DNA of 64,000 nucleotides from Plantactinospora sp039889035 (lineage in GTDB: Bacteria > Actinomycetota > Actinomycetes > Mycobacteriales > Micromonosporaceae), in contig JBDQQY010000027.1 of NCBI GenBank assembly GCA_039889035.1, positions 62,001-126,000 of the forward strand, in the 5' to 3' direction. A program made the translations under genes and the position numbers. This document shows positions 17,206 through 26,289 of the stretch, one piece after another; the first letter of the stretch is position 1, and every line of letters begins with the position of its first letter. Under the pieces are notes generated by a model, which saw only the letters and a list, made by a program, of their open reading frames with translations, ran no database searches and was not told the DNA's origin.

Positions 17206-17982
17206 TCAGCCAAAGCGTCCCGTGATGTAGTCCTCGGTCTTCTTCACGCTCGGGTTGCTGAAGATCTTCTGGGTGTCGTCGTACTCGATCAGCCGGCCCG
17301 GGTCGCCGGTCTGCTCGATGGAGAAGAAGGCCGTCCGGTCCGAGACCCGGGCCGCCTGCTGCATGTTGTGCGTGACGATGATGATCGTGTAGCGGTCCTT
17401 CAGCTTGAACATCAGGTCCTCGATCGCCAGCGTGGAGATCGGGTCCAGTGCCGAGCAGGGCTCGTCCATCAGCACCACCTGCGGCTCGACCGCGATGGTC
17501 CGGGCGATGCAGAGCCGCTGCTGTTGCCCACCGGACAGCCCTGCGCCGGGCTTGCCGAGCCGGTCCTTGACCTCGTCCCAGAGGTTCGCCGAGCGCAGCG
17601 CCCGCTCGGCCGAGTCCTCCAGGACGGACTTGCGGCGTACGCCGTTGAGCCGCAGCCCGGCGACCACGTTTTCGAAGATCGACATGGTGGGGAACGGGTT
17701 CGGCCGCTGGAAGACCATCCCGATCATCCGGCGGACCGCGGTCACGTCCACGTCCCGCTCGTAGATGTCCTGGTCGTCGATGGTGAGCTTGCCGTCGACC
17801 CGGGCACCCGGCAACACCTCGTGCATCCGGTTGATGGTGCGCAGGAAGGTCGACTTGCCGCAGCCCGAGGGTCCGATGAGCGCGGTGACGGTCTTCGGTT
17901 CGACGGTGAGGTTGATGTCCTCGATCGCCTTGAACGAGCCGTAGTACGCGGTGACGCTGGTCGCGTCGATTCGCTTGGCCAT
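17206..17982 (-). CDS. pstB: Phosphate ABC transporter ATP-binding protein PstB
   Basis: A 258-residue ABC ATPase: Walker A GPSGCGKST (about residues 37-45), Q-loop GMVFQRPNPFP, signature LSGGQQQRL, Walker B VVLMDEPCSALD and switch His in IVTHNMQQA. RPNPFP and EPCSALDPIST are characteristic of PstB. It powers high-affinity phosphate import through PstCA. It is the last gene of pstS-pstC-pstA-pstB; no phoU follows. Start: ATG at 17982 has GAAGGA about six bases upstream; the ATG at 17988 lies against that site. Confidence 0.96.
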   Translation of the reverse strand: MAKRIDATSVTAYYGSFKAIEDINLTVEPKTVTALIGPSGCGKSTFLRTINRMHEVLPGARVDGKLTIDDQDIYERDVDVTAVRRMIGMVFQRPNPFPTMSIFENVVAGLRLNGVRRKSVLEDSAERALRSANLWDEVKDRLGKPGAGLSGGQQQRLCIARTIAVEPQVVLMDEPCSALDPISTLAIEDLMFKLKDRYTIIIVTHNMQQAARVSDRTAFFSIEQTGDPGRLIEYDDTQKIFSNPSVKKTEDYITGRFG

Positions 17983-17997
17983 GATCATTCCTTCGGG

Positions 17998-19086
17998 TTA
18001 GCGGCTGAACCGGTTGCGGCGGGCCAGCAGTTTCGCCGCGATCGTCAGGATCAGCACGAGGGCGACGAGGGTGAGTGCCGCGGCCCAGGCGCGGGCCGGC
18101 GCGTACCGGGAGGCGTCCCCGGCCTGCTGGTAGACGTAGAGCGCCAGCGACGACTGGTTGTTCTCGAACGGGTTGAAGTTGATCGCGGCGCCACCTCCGG
18201 CGACCAGCAGCACCGGTGCGGTCTCCCCGGCCGCCCGGGCGACGGAGAGCATGACGCCGGTGACGATCCCGGGTAGGGCGGTGGGGAGCACGATCCGCAG
18301 GATCGTCTTCCACTTCGGGATGCCGAGCGCGTACGAACCCTCGCGCAGCGGCGCCGGCACCAGCCGGAGCATCTCCTCGGTGGACCGGACGATGGTGGGC
18401 AGCATCAACACGCTCAACGCGAGCGAGGCGGCGAAGCCGGAATAGCCCGGGCGCCCGTCGTTGAAGTACGGCGACACGATCAGGATCCAGAAGGCCAGTA
18501 CGAAGAGGCCGGCGACGATCGACGGGATGCCGGTCATCACGTCCACGAAGAACCGGATGGTGAAGGCGAACCGGCCCCGGCCGTACTCGACGATGTAGAT
18601 GGCGCAGGCGATGCCGAGCGGCACGGTGATCAGGGTGGCGACGCCGACCTGCTCCAGCGTGCCGACGATCGCGTGGTACGCGCCGCCGTTCGGGTCCCGG
18701 GCCCCGATGTTGTTCATCGAGGTGCCGAAGAAGTTGCCGTCCAGCCGCTCGACACCCTTGCTGACCAGCGTCCAGGTGACCGAGGCCAGCGGCAGCAGGG
18801 CGAGCACGAAGGCGGAGTGGATCAGCGCGCTCCAGGTGCGGTTGCGCGCCTGCCGCCGCCCCTCCACCACAGTGCTGGCGACGAAGAGGCCGATCAGGTA
18901 GAAGACCACCGCGAGGGCGACGACCAGGGCGGCGCCGCCGATCCCGGCGCCGTAGACCAGCGCGGCGGAGAGCACCACGGCGGCGACCGCGATGCCGAGG
19001 CTCGCCACCACCGGCAGTTTCCGGGTACGCAGTTGCGGGCTCTGCCCCGGCGCGGCCGAGGGGGGTGCGGTCATCGTTGTCGTCAT
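17998..19086 (-). CDS. pstA: Phosphate ABC transporter permease PstA
   Basis: A 362-residue permease with an N-terminal basic tail and at least seven membrane helices. The binding-protein-dependent transport loop reads EGSYALGIPKWKTILRIVLP. It also has GIPSIVAGLFVLAF and SVARAAGETAPVLLVAGGG, the PstA signature. Its ATG overlaps the pstC stop by four bases (ATGA), indicating translational coupling. Longer than E. coli PstA because of two extra N-terminal helices, common in actinomycetes. Confidence 0.95.
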   Translation of the reverse strand: MTTTMTAPPSAAPGQSPQLRTRKLPVVASLGIAVAAVVLSAALVYGAGIGGAALVVALAVVFYLIGLFVASTVVEGRRQARNRTWSALIHSAFVLALLPLASVTWTLVSKGVERLDGNFFGTSMNNIGARDPNGGAYHAIVGTLEQVGVATLITVPLGIACAIYIVEYGRGRFAFTIRFFVDVMTGIPSIVAGLFVLAFWILIVSPYFNDGRPGYSGFAASLALSVLMLPTIVRSTEEMLRLVPAPLREGSYALGIPKWKTILRIVLPTALPGIVTGVMLSVARAAGETAPVLLVAGGGAAINFNPFENNQSSLALYVYQQAGDASRYAPARAWAAALTLVALVLILTIAAKLLARRNRFSR

Positions 19087-20213
19087 GCTGCGGACTCCGT
19101 GAACTCCCGGCGCCGGTAGATGATGGCCCGCGCGGTGATGTTGACGATCAGCGTGATCGAGAAGAGCACCAGGCCGGAGGCGATCAGCGCGCCCCGACCG
19201 ACGTCGTTGGCCTCGCCGAACGCGTTCGCGATGTTGGCGGCGACGGTGTTGCCGCCGTTTTCGATGATGTTGAACGAGATGCTCGAGACGATGCCGAGGG
19301 TCATCGCCAGGGCGATGGTCTCGCCGAGCGCCCGGCCCAGGCCGAGCATCGTGGCGCCGATGACGCCGGGACGGCCGTACGGCAGCACCGCCGTCCGGAT
19401 CATCTCCCACTTGGTGGCGCCGAGCGCGAGCGCGGCCTCCTCGTTGGCGGTCGGGGTCTGCCGGAACACCTCGCGGGAGAGCGAGGTGATGATCGGCAGC
19501 ACCATGATGGCCAGCACCAGCGAGCCGAGCATGATCGACCGGCCGAACGGCCCGTCACCACCGAAGATCGGGATCCAGCCGAAGTACTTGTTCAGCCAGA
19601 CCGAGAACTCCTGGACCGGACCGTAGAAGAAGTCCCGGCCCCAGAGCCCGAAGACCACGCTCGGCACCGCGGCCAGCAGGTCGATCAGGAAGCCGAGCGC
19701 GGTGCCGACCCGGCGGGGCGCGTAGTGCGACAGGTAGAGCGCGATGCCCAGCGCCACCGGTACGGCCAGCAGCAGCGCCAGCACCGACGTGAGTACGGTG
19801 CCGAAGGCCAGCGCGCCGATGCCGAACCTCGGCTGTGCCTCGTTGGGGAACCAGCCCTCGAAGGTGAAGAAGTTGGCGGTGTTGGCGTTGAGTGCCGGTA
19901 CGGCCTTGGCGATCAGGAAGATCGCGATCGCCACGATGATGACCAGCACCATCGTGCCGGCGGCCATGGTGAAGGTCTGGAAGAGGCGCTCGGCGCCGAA
20001 GGCCCGCCGCCGGGGCAGCGCCCCGCCGCCGCCCAGGCCGGTGCCGCCGTCGCTGCCGTCGCCGCCGCGCCAGCCGGCTCCGTCCGGAGCGCGGTCCGCG
20101 GGTGTCACTGGTACGTCGACCGACAGCGCGGCACCGGCGGACCCGGTGTGACCAATGGTCACCCGAGGTCCGCCGGTGCCGGCGTTGGCCGAGCGGTCTG
20201 GGGTGTCGCCCAT
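19083..20213 (-). CDS. pstC: Phosphate ABC transporter permease PstC
   Basis: A 376-residue permease. About 70 Gly/Asp-rich cytoplasmic residues precede the first helix (MVLVIIVAIAIFLIAKA). The EAA loop reads EEAALALGATKWEMIRTAVL, followed by GLGRALGETIALAMTLG, both typical of PstC. It forms the phosphate channel with PstA. It starts 50 bases after pstS in the same direction and overlaps pstA. Confidence 0.95.
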   Translation of the reverse strand: MGDTPDRSANAGTGGPRVTIGHTGSAGAALSVDVPVTPADRAPDGAGWRGGDGSDGGTGLGGGGALPRRRAFGAERLFQTFTMAAGTMVLVIIVAIAIFLIAKAVPALNANTANFFTFEGWFPNEAQPRFGIGALAFGTVLTSVLALLLAVPVALGIALYLSHYAPRRVGTALGFLIDLLAAVPSVVFGLWGRDFFYGPVQEFSVWLNKYFGWIPIFGGDGPFGRSIMLGSLVLAIMVLPIITSLSREVFRQTPTANEEAALALGATKWEMIRTAVLPYGRPGVIGATMLGLGRALGETIALAMTLGIVSSISFNIIENGGNTVAANIANAFGEANDVGRGALIASGLVLFSITLIVNITARAIIYRRREFTESAA

Positions 20214-20262
20214 CTGCTCGCTCGCTCCGTTGACGAAGTTATGAGGATGATCTATTTGGAGA

Positions 20263-21366
20263 TCAGGCGAGAGCCTTGACCGACGCCTCGACCTTGCTGC
20301 GGACCGTCTCCGGCAGCGGGGCGTAGCCCAGCTCGGTCAGGTCGGCCTGCCCCTCGGTGCTGGCGGCGTAGCTCAGGAAGCCCTTGACCAGCGCCAGCTT
20401 GTCGGCGGCGAGGCCCTTGGAGCAGACGATCTCGTAGGTCACCAGGACGATCGGGTACGCCCCGGACTCCTTGGTGTTGAAGTCGATCGACATCTTCAGG
20501 TCTTCGCCCTGGCCGGTGACCTGCGCACCGGCGATGGTCTTACCGGCCGACTCGGGGGTCAGCTCGGCGTACTCGCCGGCCCCGTTGCCGATCTTGGCCA
20601 TCTTGAGGCCGCCGTTCTCGGCGTACGACATCTCGACGTAGCTGATGCTGCCCTGGGCCTGCTTGACCGCGCTGGCCACGCCGTCCGACTTGGCCGCACC
20701 GGTGCCGCCCGGGGCCTTCCAGGCCTTGCCCTTGCCGAAGGTCCAGTCGGCCTCGGCGGTCTTGGCCAGGAAGTCGGTGAAGTTGTCCGTGGTGCCCGAC
20801 TCGTCCGAGCGGTGCACGGTCTGGATCGTGGTCGACGGCAGGGTCGCACCCGGGTTGTCGGCCTTGATCGCGGCGTCGTCCCACTTGGTGACCTTGCCCG
20901 CGAAGATCTTGGCGAGGGTGGCCGGCTTGAGCTGGAGGTTGTCCAGGCCGTCCACGTTGTAGACGACCGCGACCGGGCCGATCACCATCGGCAGGTGGAT
21001 GGCCTTGCCGCCGGGGCACTTGGCGTCGGCCTTCGGCTGCTCGTCGTCCTTGAGCGCCGAGTCCGAGCCGGCGAAGTCCGCGGTACCGGCGATGAAGGCC
21101 TGGATGCCCGCACCGGAACCGCTCGGTTCGTAGTTGATGGTCGAGCCGGTGCACTTCTGCTGGTATGCCTTACGCCACTCGTCGACCGCGTTCTTCTGCG
21201 CCGACGAACCCTGGGCGTTGATCGTGCCCGTGGCGCAGTCGGCCGCCGCGGAGGACCCGGAAGCCGATGGCTCGGTGGGCTCGTTATTGTCCGAGCCGCA
21301 CGCGCTGACTGCCAGTGCCGTGGCCAGAGCGAGACAGGCAATGGTGCCGTGCCGCTGGAGCTTCAC
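20263..21366 (-). CDS. pstS: Periplasmic-type phosphate-binding lipoprotein PstS
   Basis: A 367-residue lipoprotein: signal peptide ending in the lipobox LAVSAC, then an acidic/Ser-rich linker. The phosphate-binding motifs are visible: GTINAQGSSAQ, EPSGSGAGIQAFIAG with GSDSAL, and VHRSDESGTTDNF. It captures phosphate outside the membrane for PstCA. The GTG at 21366 is preceded by AAGGGA nine bases upstream; the in-frame GTG at 21384 has no ribosome site. The promoter region holds a PHO box and two tandem hairpins. Confidence 0.95.
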   Translation of the reverse strand: MKLQRHGTIACLALATALAVSACGSDNNEPTEPSASGSSAAADCATGTINAQGSSAQKNAVDEWRKAYQQKCTGSTINYEPSGSGAGIQAFIAGTADFAGSDSALKDDEQPKADAKCPGGKAIHLPMVIGPVAVVYNVDGLDNLQLKPATLAKIFAGKVTKWDDAAIKADNPGATLPSTTIQTVHRSDESGTTDNFTDFLAKTAEADWTFGKGKAWKAPGGTGAAKSDGVASAVKQAQGSISYVEMSYAENGGLKMAKIGNGAGEYAELTPESAGKTIAGAQVTGQGEDLKMSIDFNTKESGAYPIVLVTYEIVCSKGLAADKLALVKGFLSYAASTEGQADLTELGYAPLPETVRSKVEASVKALA

Positions 21367-21399
21367 CTGAAAGGTTCCCTTCACCTTGTACGAAGCAAG

Positions 21400-21437
21400 C
21401 CCGAGGCGCCGCCTCGGGAGCCGACTGGTGGTCGGCT
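21400..21437 (-). other. Two tandem perfect hairpins in the pstS 5' leader
   Basis: CCCGAGGC (21400-21407) and GCCTCGGG (21411-21418) pair over a 3-base loop. Directly next to it AGCCGAC (21419-21425) and GTCGGCT (21431-21437) pair over a 5-base loop. They lie 35-70 bases before the start codon. Confidence 0.65.
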
Positions 21438-21477
21438 AGTAGGGAAGTTAGGAGCGCCAGGTAGCCGGTTCGCCGGT

Positions 21478-21499
21478 CGTGAGTGAACGCAGGGTGAAC
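21478..21499 (-). promoter_or_regulatory. PHO box of the pst operon
   Basis: On the minus strand two adjoining 11-bp units read GTTCACCCTGC and GTTCACTCACG, matching the PhoP direct-repeat unit and oriented toward pstS. Confidence 0.82.
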
Positions 21500-21743
21500 A
21501 GGGGGAGCCGGCTGGATGGCCGGATCCTGAGGGCAAGATGTCCGTTCCGTGAACCGTGGGACCGGTGCGACATCTAGGGCTATTAGCGCGGTTCGTGACC
21601 CGCCCGGGCCAACCGGACGGCCGGTGGCAGGTGCTCCGTACGGACGGTGTGGGTCGGCCGCCGGGACGGTGCCGGTCCCCCGTACGGTCGCCGCCGGATG
21701 GCCGCGCGGGGTGCCGGCCGTCCACTCCGGAGGGACGCTCCGG

Positions 21744-22784
21744 TCAGGCCGGGTGCTGCACCGACTCCGGTGACCGGCGGTACCGCACGTGCCGCAGCCA
21801 GTTCGCGAAGCCGAGCCGGGTGTACAGCGCCATCGCGCCGGTGTTGGACTCGTCGACGTAGAGCATCACCCGGGTCAGTCCCCGGTCGCGCAGGTGGTGC
21901 AGGCCGGCAAGGGTGAGCGCCCGGCCGAGCCCGAGCCCGTGGCTGTCCGGGTCGACACCGAGCACGTACACCTCGCCGATCGGTGCGGTCCCCGCCGCCC
22001 GGTCGGCCGGTTCCGGCCCGCCGTGCACCTCGGCCCGTCCGCCGTGCACCTCGGCCCGTCCGCCGTGCACCTCGGTCCGTCCGCCGTGCACCTTGGTCCA
22101 GTGGAAGCCGAGCAGCCGTCCCGACGACTTCTCGACGGCGAGCAGGAAGCCGGCCGGGTCGAACCACGGCTCGGCGAGGCGCAGCCGCAGGTCGGCCGGC
22201 TCCCAGCGGCCCTGCTCGGGATGGCTGGCGAAGGCGCGCCGGTTGACCGCCAGCCACGCCTCGTCGTCGCTGCCGGGCCGGAACGCCCGCAGCGCCACCC
22301 CGGCGGGCAGCTTCGGCTCGGGCAGCGGGTCCCGCAGCGAGCGGCGCAGTTGCCACAGCACCCGGGACCGGTGCAGCCCCAGGTCGAGAGCGAGCGCGGC
22401 GGCCGAGGGATGGTCGCTGTGCGCCCAGACCAGCAGCGCGCCGGTTCCGGCGGCCCGGTCCAGCGCCGCCGAGACCAGCGCCCGGCCGAGCCCCTGCCGG
22501 CGCCACATCGGATGTACGACGAGTTCCGCGGAGACCTCGGCTGTCCCGTCCAGCGGTTCCAGGTGCGCGTAGCCGACCACCGCACCGGCCGGTCCCCGGA
22601 CGAGCAGATGGGTGCCGTGGCCTGCCTCGGCCTGCCGGAGTCGCAGCGTCACGTGCTCGGAGAGCGGGTCGGCGCCGTCGGCCGCACCCGCCACACCGGC
22701 CAGGGCGAGTATCGCCTCGACCTCGTCCGGCGCGAGCCTGTCGAGGCTGGTCACCCGCGACTCCGCCGGCTGTTCGATGGTCAT
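21744..22784 (-). CDS. mshD: Mycothiol synthase MshD
   Basis: A 346-residue protein made of two GNAT domains. The first carries ELVVHPMWRRQGLGRALV and the second YVLGVDPDSHGLGLGRALTL, the acetyl-CoA-binding loops; MLYVDESNTGAMALYTRLGF near the end is characteristic of MshD. It acetylates Cys-GlcN-inositol, the last step of mycothiol synthesis; mshA lies 36 kb away in this window. A loop around residues 231-256 is expanded by four VHGG repeats. The ATG at 22784 follows a TACGGT box by six bases, so the mRNA is probably leaderless. Confidence 0.93.
   Translation of the reverse strand: MTIEQPAESRVTSLDRLAPDEVEAILALAGVAGAADGADPLSEHVTLRLRQAEAGHGTHLLVRGPAGAVVGYAHLEPLDGTAEVSAELVVHPMWRRQGLGRALVSAALDRAAGTGALLVWAHSDHPSAAALALDLGLHRSRVLWQLRRSLRDPLPEPKLPAGVALRAFRPGSDDEAWLAVNRRAFASHPEQGRWEPADLRLRLAEPWFDPAGFLLAVEKSSGRLLGFHWTKVHGGRTEVHGGRAEVHGGRAEVHGGPEPADRAAGTAPIGEVYVLGVDPDSHGLGLGRALTLAGLHHLRDRGLTRVMLYVDESNTGAMALYTRLGFANWLRHVRYRRSPESVQHPA
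22021..22094. repeat. mshD: In-frame 21-bp minisatellite inside mshD
   Basis: Three full copies of CCGTGCACCTCGGCCCGTCC + G (22021-22041, 22042-22062, 22063-22083, the third with one change) and a partial fourth to 22094. It encodes a 7-residue repeat (EVHGGRA). Confidence 0.9.
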
Positions 22785-22830
22785 CTGCTCACCGTAGCCC
22801 GCGCCGTGGCGGTGCCCCCCGGCCGGAGGC

Positions 22831-23961
22831 TCAGGACCGCACCGGCGGCCCGGCCGGCGGAGTTCCGGCCGGCGGCTCTGCACCTGGCGGGGTCGCCGGC
22901 TGTCCGGGCGAGGGCGCCGCGTCGCCCGGCTGGCCCTGCGTCGGCCTGCCGCCCGGGGGCGTGCCGGCGGGCGGCACGCCGATCGGCGGTGGCCCGGGCG
23001 GCAGTGCGGCGAGGGCGTACTGCCGGGCGAGGTCGGGCAGCAGCCATCCGAGCGCGGTCACCGTGCCCTGCCGGTTGCCGCCGGCGTCGTGCAGCAGCAC
23101 GATCGCTCCGGGCGCGACCCCGGCACTCACCCGCGCCGCGATGGCGCCGGCACCGGGACGGGTCCAGTCCTGCGGGTCCACCGCCCAGTGCAGCGAGGTC
23201 ATGCCCAACTGCCGGGCCACCGCGACGACGGTGGAGGTCCACGCCCCACCGGGCTGCCGGAAGTACCCGATCCGCGCGTCCGGCACGGCGGCCCGGATCG
23301 CCTCGTTGGTGCGTACCAGGTCGGCCCGGATGCTGGCGCTGGGCCGGTTGCCCAGCCCGACGTCGTGCCGCCAGGAGTGGTTGCACAGGGTGTGCCCCTC
23401 CGCCACGATCTCCCGGACCAGTTCCGGGTACTCCTGGGCGTTCTCGCCGACCAGGCAGAAGGTGGCCTTGACGTGGTACTCGCGCAGCACGGCCAGGGTC
23501 TGCGGGGTGTACCGGGGATCGGGGCCGTCGTCGAAGGTGAGCGCCACGTAGCGGGCGCCGGTGCTGACCCGGGCGCCGTACGGTCCGTCCTGCTCGGGTG
23601 GCAACTGCGGCTCGTACGGCTGCGTCCGGTCCGGATCGGCCGGAGCGAGTTGCGGCGTGCCGCCTGGCGGCGTGCTGGCCGACGGTGCCGGAAGCGCCGG
23701 ACCGTCCGGCACCTCGGCCGGTCCGCCCCGTTGCCCCGGGTCGGCCCGTCCCTCGGCCGGCCCGCCGGCCCGGTCTGCCGGCGGCTGGCCCGGTTCCCCG
23801 TCCGACTGCGGATCGGTCTGGTGCCGGGCCCGGTTCTCGGGCGGGGCCAGTGCCCCGCCGGGCCGGCCGAGGGTGTGGCCGAGCGCGTACGCGCCGCCGA
23901 GCACGGCGACCGTGACCAGCGTGGCGACCGTGAGCATGTGGGTGCGGGACATGGTCGGCAT
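22831..23961 (-). CDS. Membrane-anchored polysaccharide deacetylase (NodB/CE4 family)
   Basis: A 376-residue protein with one N-terminal membrane helix (residues about 8-28), a 110-residue Pro/Gly/Asp-rich linker, a NodB domain and a Pro-rich tail. The CE4 motifs are complete: TFDDGPD (catalytic Asp and metal Asp), HSWRHD (two metal His), RQPGG and LLHDAGG. Such enzymes remove N- or O-acetyl groups from peptidoglycan, chitin or xylan. The long linker suggests it reaches into the cell wall. ATG at 23961 chosen; 23952 is possible. Confidence 0.88.
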   Translation of the reverse strand: MPTMSRTHMLTVATLVTVAVLGGAYALGHTLGRPGGALAPPENRARHQTDPQSDGEPGQPPADRAGGPAEGRADPGQRGGPAEVPDGPALPAPSASTPPGGTPQLAPADPDRTQPYEPQLPPEQDGPYGARVSTGARYVALTFDDGPDPRYTPQTLAVLREYHVKATFCLVGENAQEYPELVREIVAEGHTLCNHSWRHDVGLGNRPSASIRADLVRTNEAIRAAVPDARIGYFRQPGGAWTSTVVAVARQLGMTSLHWAVDPQDWTRPGAGAIAARVSAGVAPGAIVLLHDAGGNRQGTVTALGWLLPDLARQYALAALPPGPPPIGVPPAGTPPGGRPTQGQPGDAAPSPGQPATPPGAEPPAGTPPAGPPVRS

Positions 23962-24132
23962 CAGCGGACCGCCCCGGGGGAATCCGCCCGTCCCGCGCCG
24001 AAAACCACCGTGGGAACCACTGATGCCACCTCTGCCTCCTCCGGACGTTTCCGGTCAAGGCTACGTACCTATCGCCCGAATTCTCATGGTTTCTCGCATT
24101 TGTTGCGAGCCGCCCTCGGACCGGTACGCCAG

Positions 24133-24161
24133 AAGGCCACCCGGCACAGCCGGGTGGCCTT
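24133..24161 (-). terminator. Perfect hairpin downstream of glnR
   Basis: AAGGCCACCCGGC (24133-24145) and GCCGGGTGGCCTT (24149-24161) pair over 13 bases around the loop ACA, about 25 bases after the glnR stop. Confidence 0.85.
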
Positions 24162-24184
24162 GTGGTCGAGGTCGGACGTCTTGG

Positions 24185-24898
24185 TCAGACGGGCAGCGGC
24201 ACGCTCTCCGACTCGGGAAGCGGCCGGGACGGCGGGGTGACGAACTTGTAGCCCACCTGCCGGACGGTGCCGATCATCGACTCGTACTCCGAGCCGAGCT
24301 TGGCCCGCAGCCGACGTACGTGCACGTCGACGGTGCGGGTGCCGCCGAAGTAGTCGTAGCCCCAGACCTCGCGGAGCAACTGGTCCCGGGTGAAGACCCG
24401 GCCCGGGTGCTGGGCGAGGAACTTGAGCAGCTCGAACTCCTTGTAGGTCAGGTCGAGTGGCCGGCCCTTGAGCTTGGCGGCGTAGGTGTCGGGGTCGATG
24501 GTCAGCTCGCCGGCCCGGATCAGCCCGCCGGCCGCCGCGGTCGCGTTGCTGAGTCGGCCGACCGCGAGTCGCAGCCGGGCCTCCACCTCGGCCGGACCGG
24601 CGCTGGCCAGGATCACGTCATCGACACCCCAGTCCGCGTTCAGGGCGATCAGACCGGCCTCGGTCACCACCGCGACCAGCGGCACACCGAGCCCGGTGGC
24701 GTGCAGCATCCGGCAGGTCGCCCGGGCCTCGCTCAGTTCCGAGCGGGCGTCGACGAGTACGGCGTCCGGGCTCGGCCCGGAGACGAGGGTGCGGACATCG
24801 CGCGGGGCGGTACGCACCGAGTGGGGGAGCAGGTCGAGGGCCGGCAGCACCACGGACGGTTCGCCTGCGCGCGCGGTCACCAGCAGCAGGATCTCCAC
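24185..24898 (-). CDS. glnR: GlnR-type nitrogen response regulator
   Basis: A 237-residue OmpR-family protein. The winged-helix domain (about residues 140-222) reads LDLTYKEFELLKFLAQHPG, VFTRDQLLREVWGYDYFGG and VDVHVRRLRAKLG, nearly as in Streptomyces GlnR. The N-terminal receiver is atypical: Asp50 (DAVLVDAR) is kept but the usual acidic pocket and switch residues are not, as in other GlnR proteins, which act without a partner kinase. GlnR controls ammonium assimilation and other nitrogen genes. It is divergent from the next membrane gene and upstream of the deacetylase and mshD, an arrangement like Rv0818-Rv0819. Confidence 0.9.
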   Translation of the reverse strand: MEILLLVTARAGEPSVVLPALDLLPHSVRTAPRDVRTLVSGPSPDAVLVDARSELSEARATCRMLHATGLGVPLVAVVTEAGLIALNADWGVDDVILASAGPAEVEARLRLAVGRLSNATAAAGGLIRAGELTIDPDTYAAKLKGRPLDLTYKEFELLKFLAQHPGRVFTRDQLLREVWGYDYFGGTRTVDVHVRRLRAKLGSEYESMIGTVRQVGYKFVTPPSRPLPESESVPLPV

Positions 24899-25167
24899 AC
24901 ATCACCTCCGTCCCGGCGGCACCTGGGGCGCCGCGCGGTGGCCAGCGGCACTCGGGCGGGGACTCCGGGACCGCTGGGGGTTGGGGTAGTCCCGGCGTCA
25001 CTGACGGGCAGGTAAGGCTCAACCTTATCGGAACTTCCGCCGGACGCTCTCACACGTTCGGTTCATCGGTTGTGTGATCGGTCATTACAGGCAGGTTTCC
25101 CGGATCGTGTTCCGGTTCGGGGACGTCGGGCCCGGCGCGTCGGTGGCCGGTCTGGCACGATCGGGGC

Positions 25168-26286
25168 GTGTACCCCTCGACGCCACCGGAGACCGGCCGC
25201 GACTCCTGGCCGGAGAACCGCCCCGGTCCGGCCGGCCCGCACCGCGCCCCGGACCCGCGCGGTCGTCCCGCCGGGCCGGACGCCCGCAGCCCCTTCGACG
25301 GCCCGCGCGTGCCGGACGGCCCCCGGCACGGCGACGGACCCAGGCCCGGGGACGGCCCCCGGAACCCGGACGGCCACCGCGCCGGCACCCGGGTCACGGG
25401 CGGCCCGCGCCCGGACGGCGAGGTGGACCCCGAGGAGCTCGACGGCGAGGAGGAACTGCCGCCGGTACCGGTCCGCCGGCTGCTCTCGGTGGCGATCGCC
25501 GGCTTCGCCGGACTGCTCGGCGTCGGCCTGATCTTCGGGGCGCAGACCGCCGGGCCCGGTGCCCGGCTGCCGTTCGCCGTGGTCGTCTTCGGGGTGCAGT
25601 TGCTCTTCGTCCTCGCCTGGACCATGGCGATGCGCCCGCCGGCCCTGCTGCTGGTGGGCGGGGTCGCGGTGGCGGTCGCGGCCTCCGCCGACGCGGCCGC
25701 CGTGCTGCCGCAGATCGCGGCGCTCGCGCCCCTCGGGTACGTGGCCGCGGGCGGCTTCCTCGTCGGAGTGCTCGGGCAGCTCGTCCGCCGGGCGGACCGG
25801 GCCCGGGTGACCGAGTCGCTCGGCGCCACCCTGTTCATCGTGGTCGGCGTGGTCGCCTTCGGCACCCTGATCGTGCTCAGCCGGATCCCGAAGGGTACCC
25901 AGGCGATCTTCGTCTGCCTGACCGCGGCGGCGGTGGCGCTGACCGCCGCCCGGCTGACCGACGCGGTGCTGCCCTGGCCGCGACTGGCCCCGCAGGTGCC
26001 ACGCGGCGCCGCCGGTGTGGTGATCGGGGCGATGCTCGGCACCCTCGCCGCGGGCATCCTCGGCAGCTACCTGGTGGCGTTCACCCCGACCAGCGGTGCG
26101 GTGGTCGGACTGGTCGCCGCGGCCGCGGCGGCCCTGGCCGACCTGGGGGTCGGCTACGGCGAGGCGGGTCGGCAGATGGCCGGCGAACCGCCGACGATGT
26201 GGGTCGCCCGGCACATGCAGGGCCCACTCGGCGGCTTCGCCCTGGCCGCACCGGCCGCGTACGCGATGAGCGTCTTCTTCCTCTGA
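25168..26286 (+). CDS. Multi-pass membrane protein of unknown function
   Basis: A 372-residue protein. The first 105 residues are hydrophilic, Pro/Gly/Asp-rich with DGPR repeats. About nine to ten membrane helices follow, for example LLSVAIAGFAGLLGVGLIFG and LPFAVVVFGVQLLFVLAW. It has no transporter signature I recognise. It is divergent from glnR and followed by the LmeA-like gene; conserved location suggests an envelope role, by inference only. GTG start. Confidence 0.75.
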   Translation: MYPSTPPETGRDSWPENRPGPAGPHRAPDPRGRPAGPDARSPFDGPRVPDGPRHGDGPRPGDGPRNPDGHRAGTRVTGGPRPDGEVDPEELDGEEELPPVPVRRLLSVAIAGFAGLLGVGLIFGAQTAGPGARLPFAVVVFGVQLLFVLAWTMAMRPPALLLVGGVAVAVAASADAAAVLPQIAALAPLGYVAAGGFLVGVLGQLVRRADRARVTESLGATLFIVVGVVAFGTLIVLSRIPKGTQAIFVCLTAAAVALTAARLTDAVLPWPRLAPQVPRGAAGVVIGAMLGTLAAGILGSYLVAFTPTSGAVVGLVAAAAAALADLGVGYGEAGRQMAGEPPTMWVARHMQGPLGGFALAAPAAYAMSVFFL

Positions 26287-26289
26287 GCA

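Larger units (their letters stand above)
21367..21743 (-). promoter_or_regulatory. pstS promoter and leader region
   Basis: 377 bases without a gene between mshD and pstS. It holds two leader hairpins (21400-21437) and a PHO box (21478-21499). Possible -10 elements on the minus strand are TACTAG and CTAACTT around 21437-21452. The part from about 21510 to 21743 shows nothing recognisable. Confidence 0.6.

Noticed and set aside
22017..22095. mshD repeats as a CRISPR array
   Set aside because: The 21-bp units adjoin without spacers and keep the reading frame.
25050..25077. PHO box or GlnR box upstream of glnR
   Set aside because: Only one GGTTCATCGG unit and a weak TCACAC/GTGTGA dyad are seen, not a repeat set.
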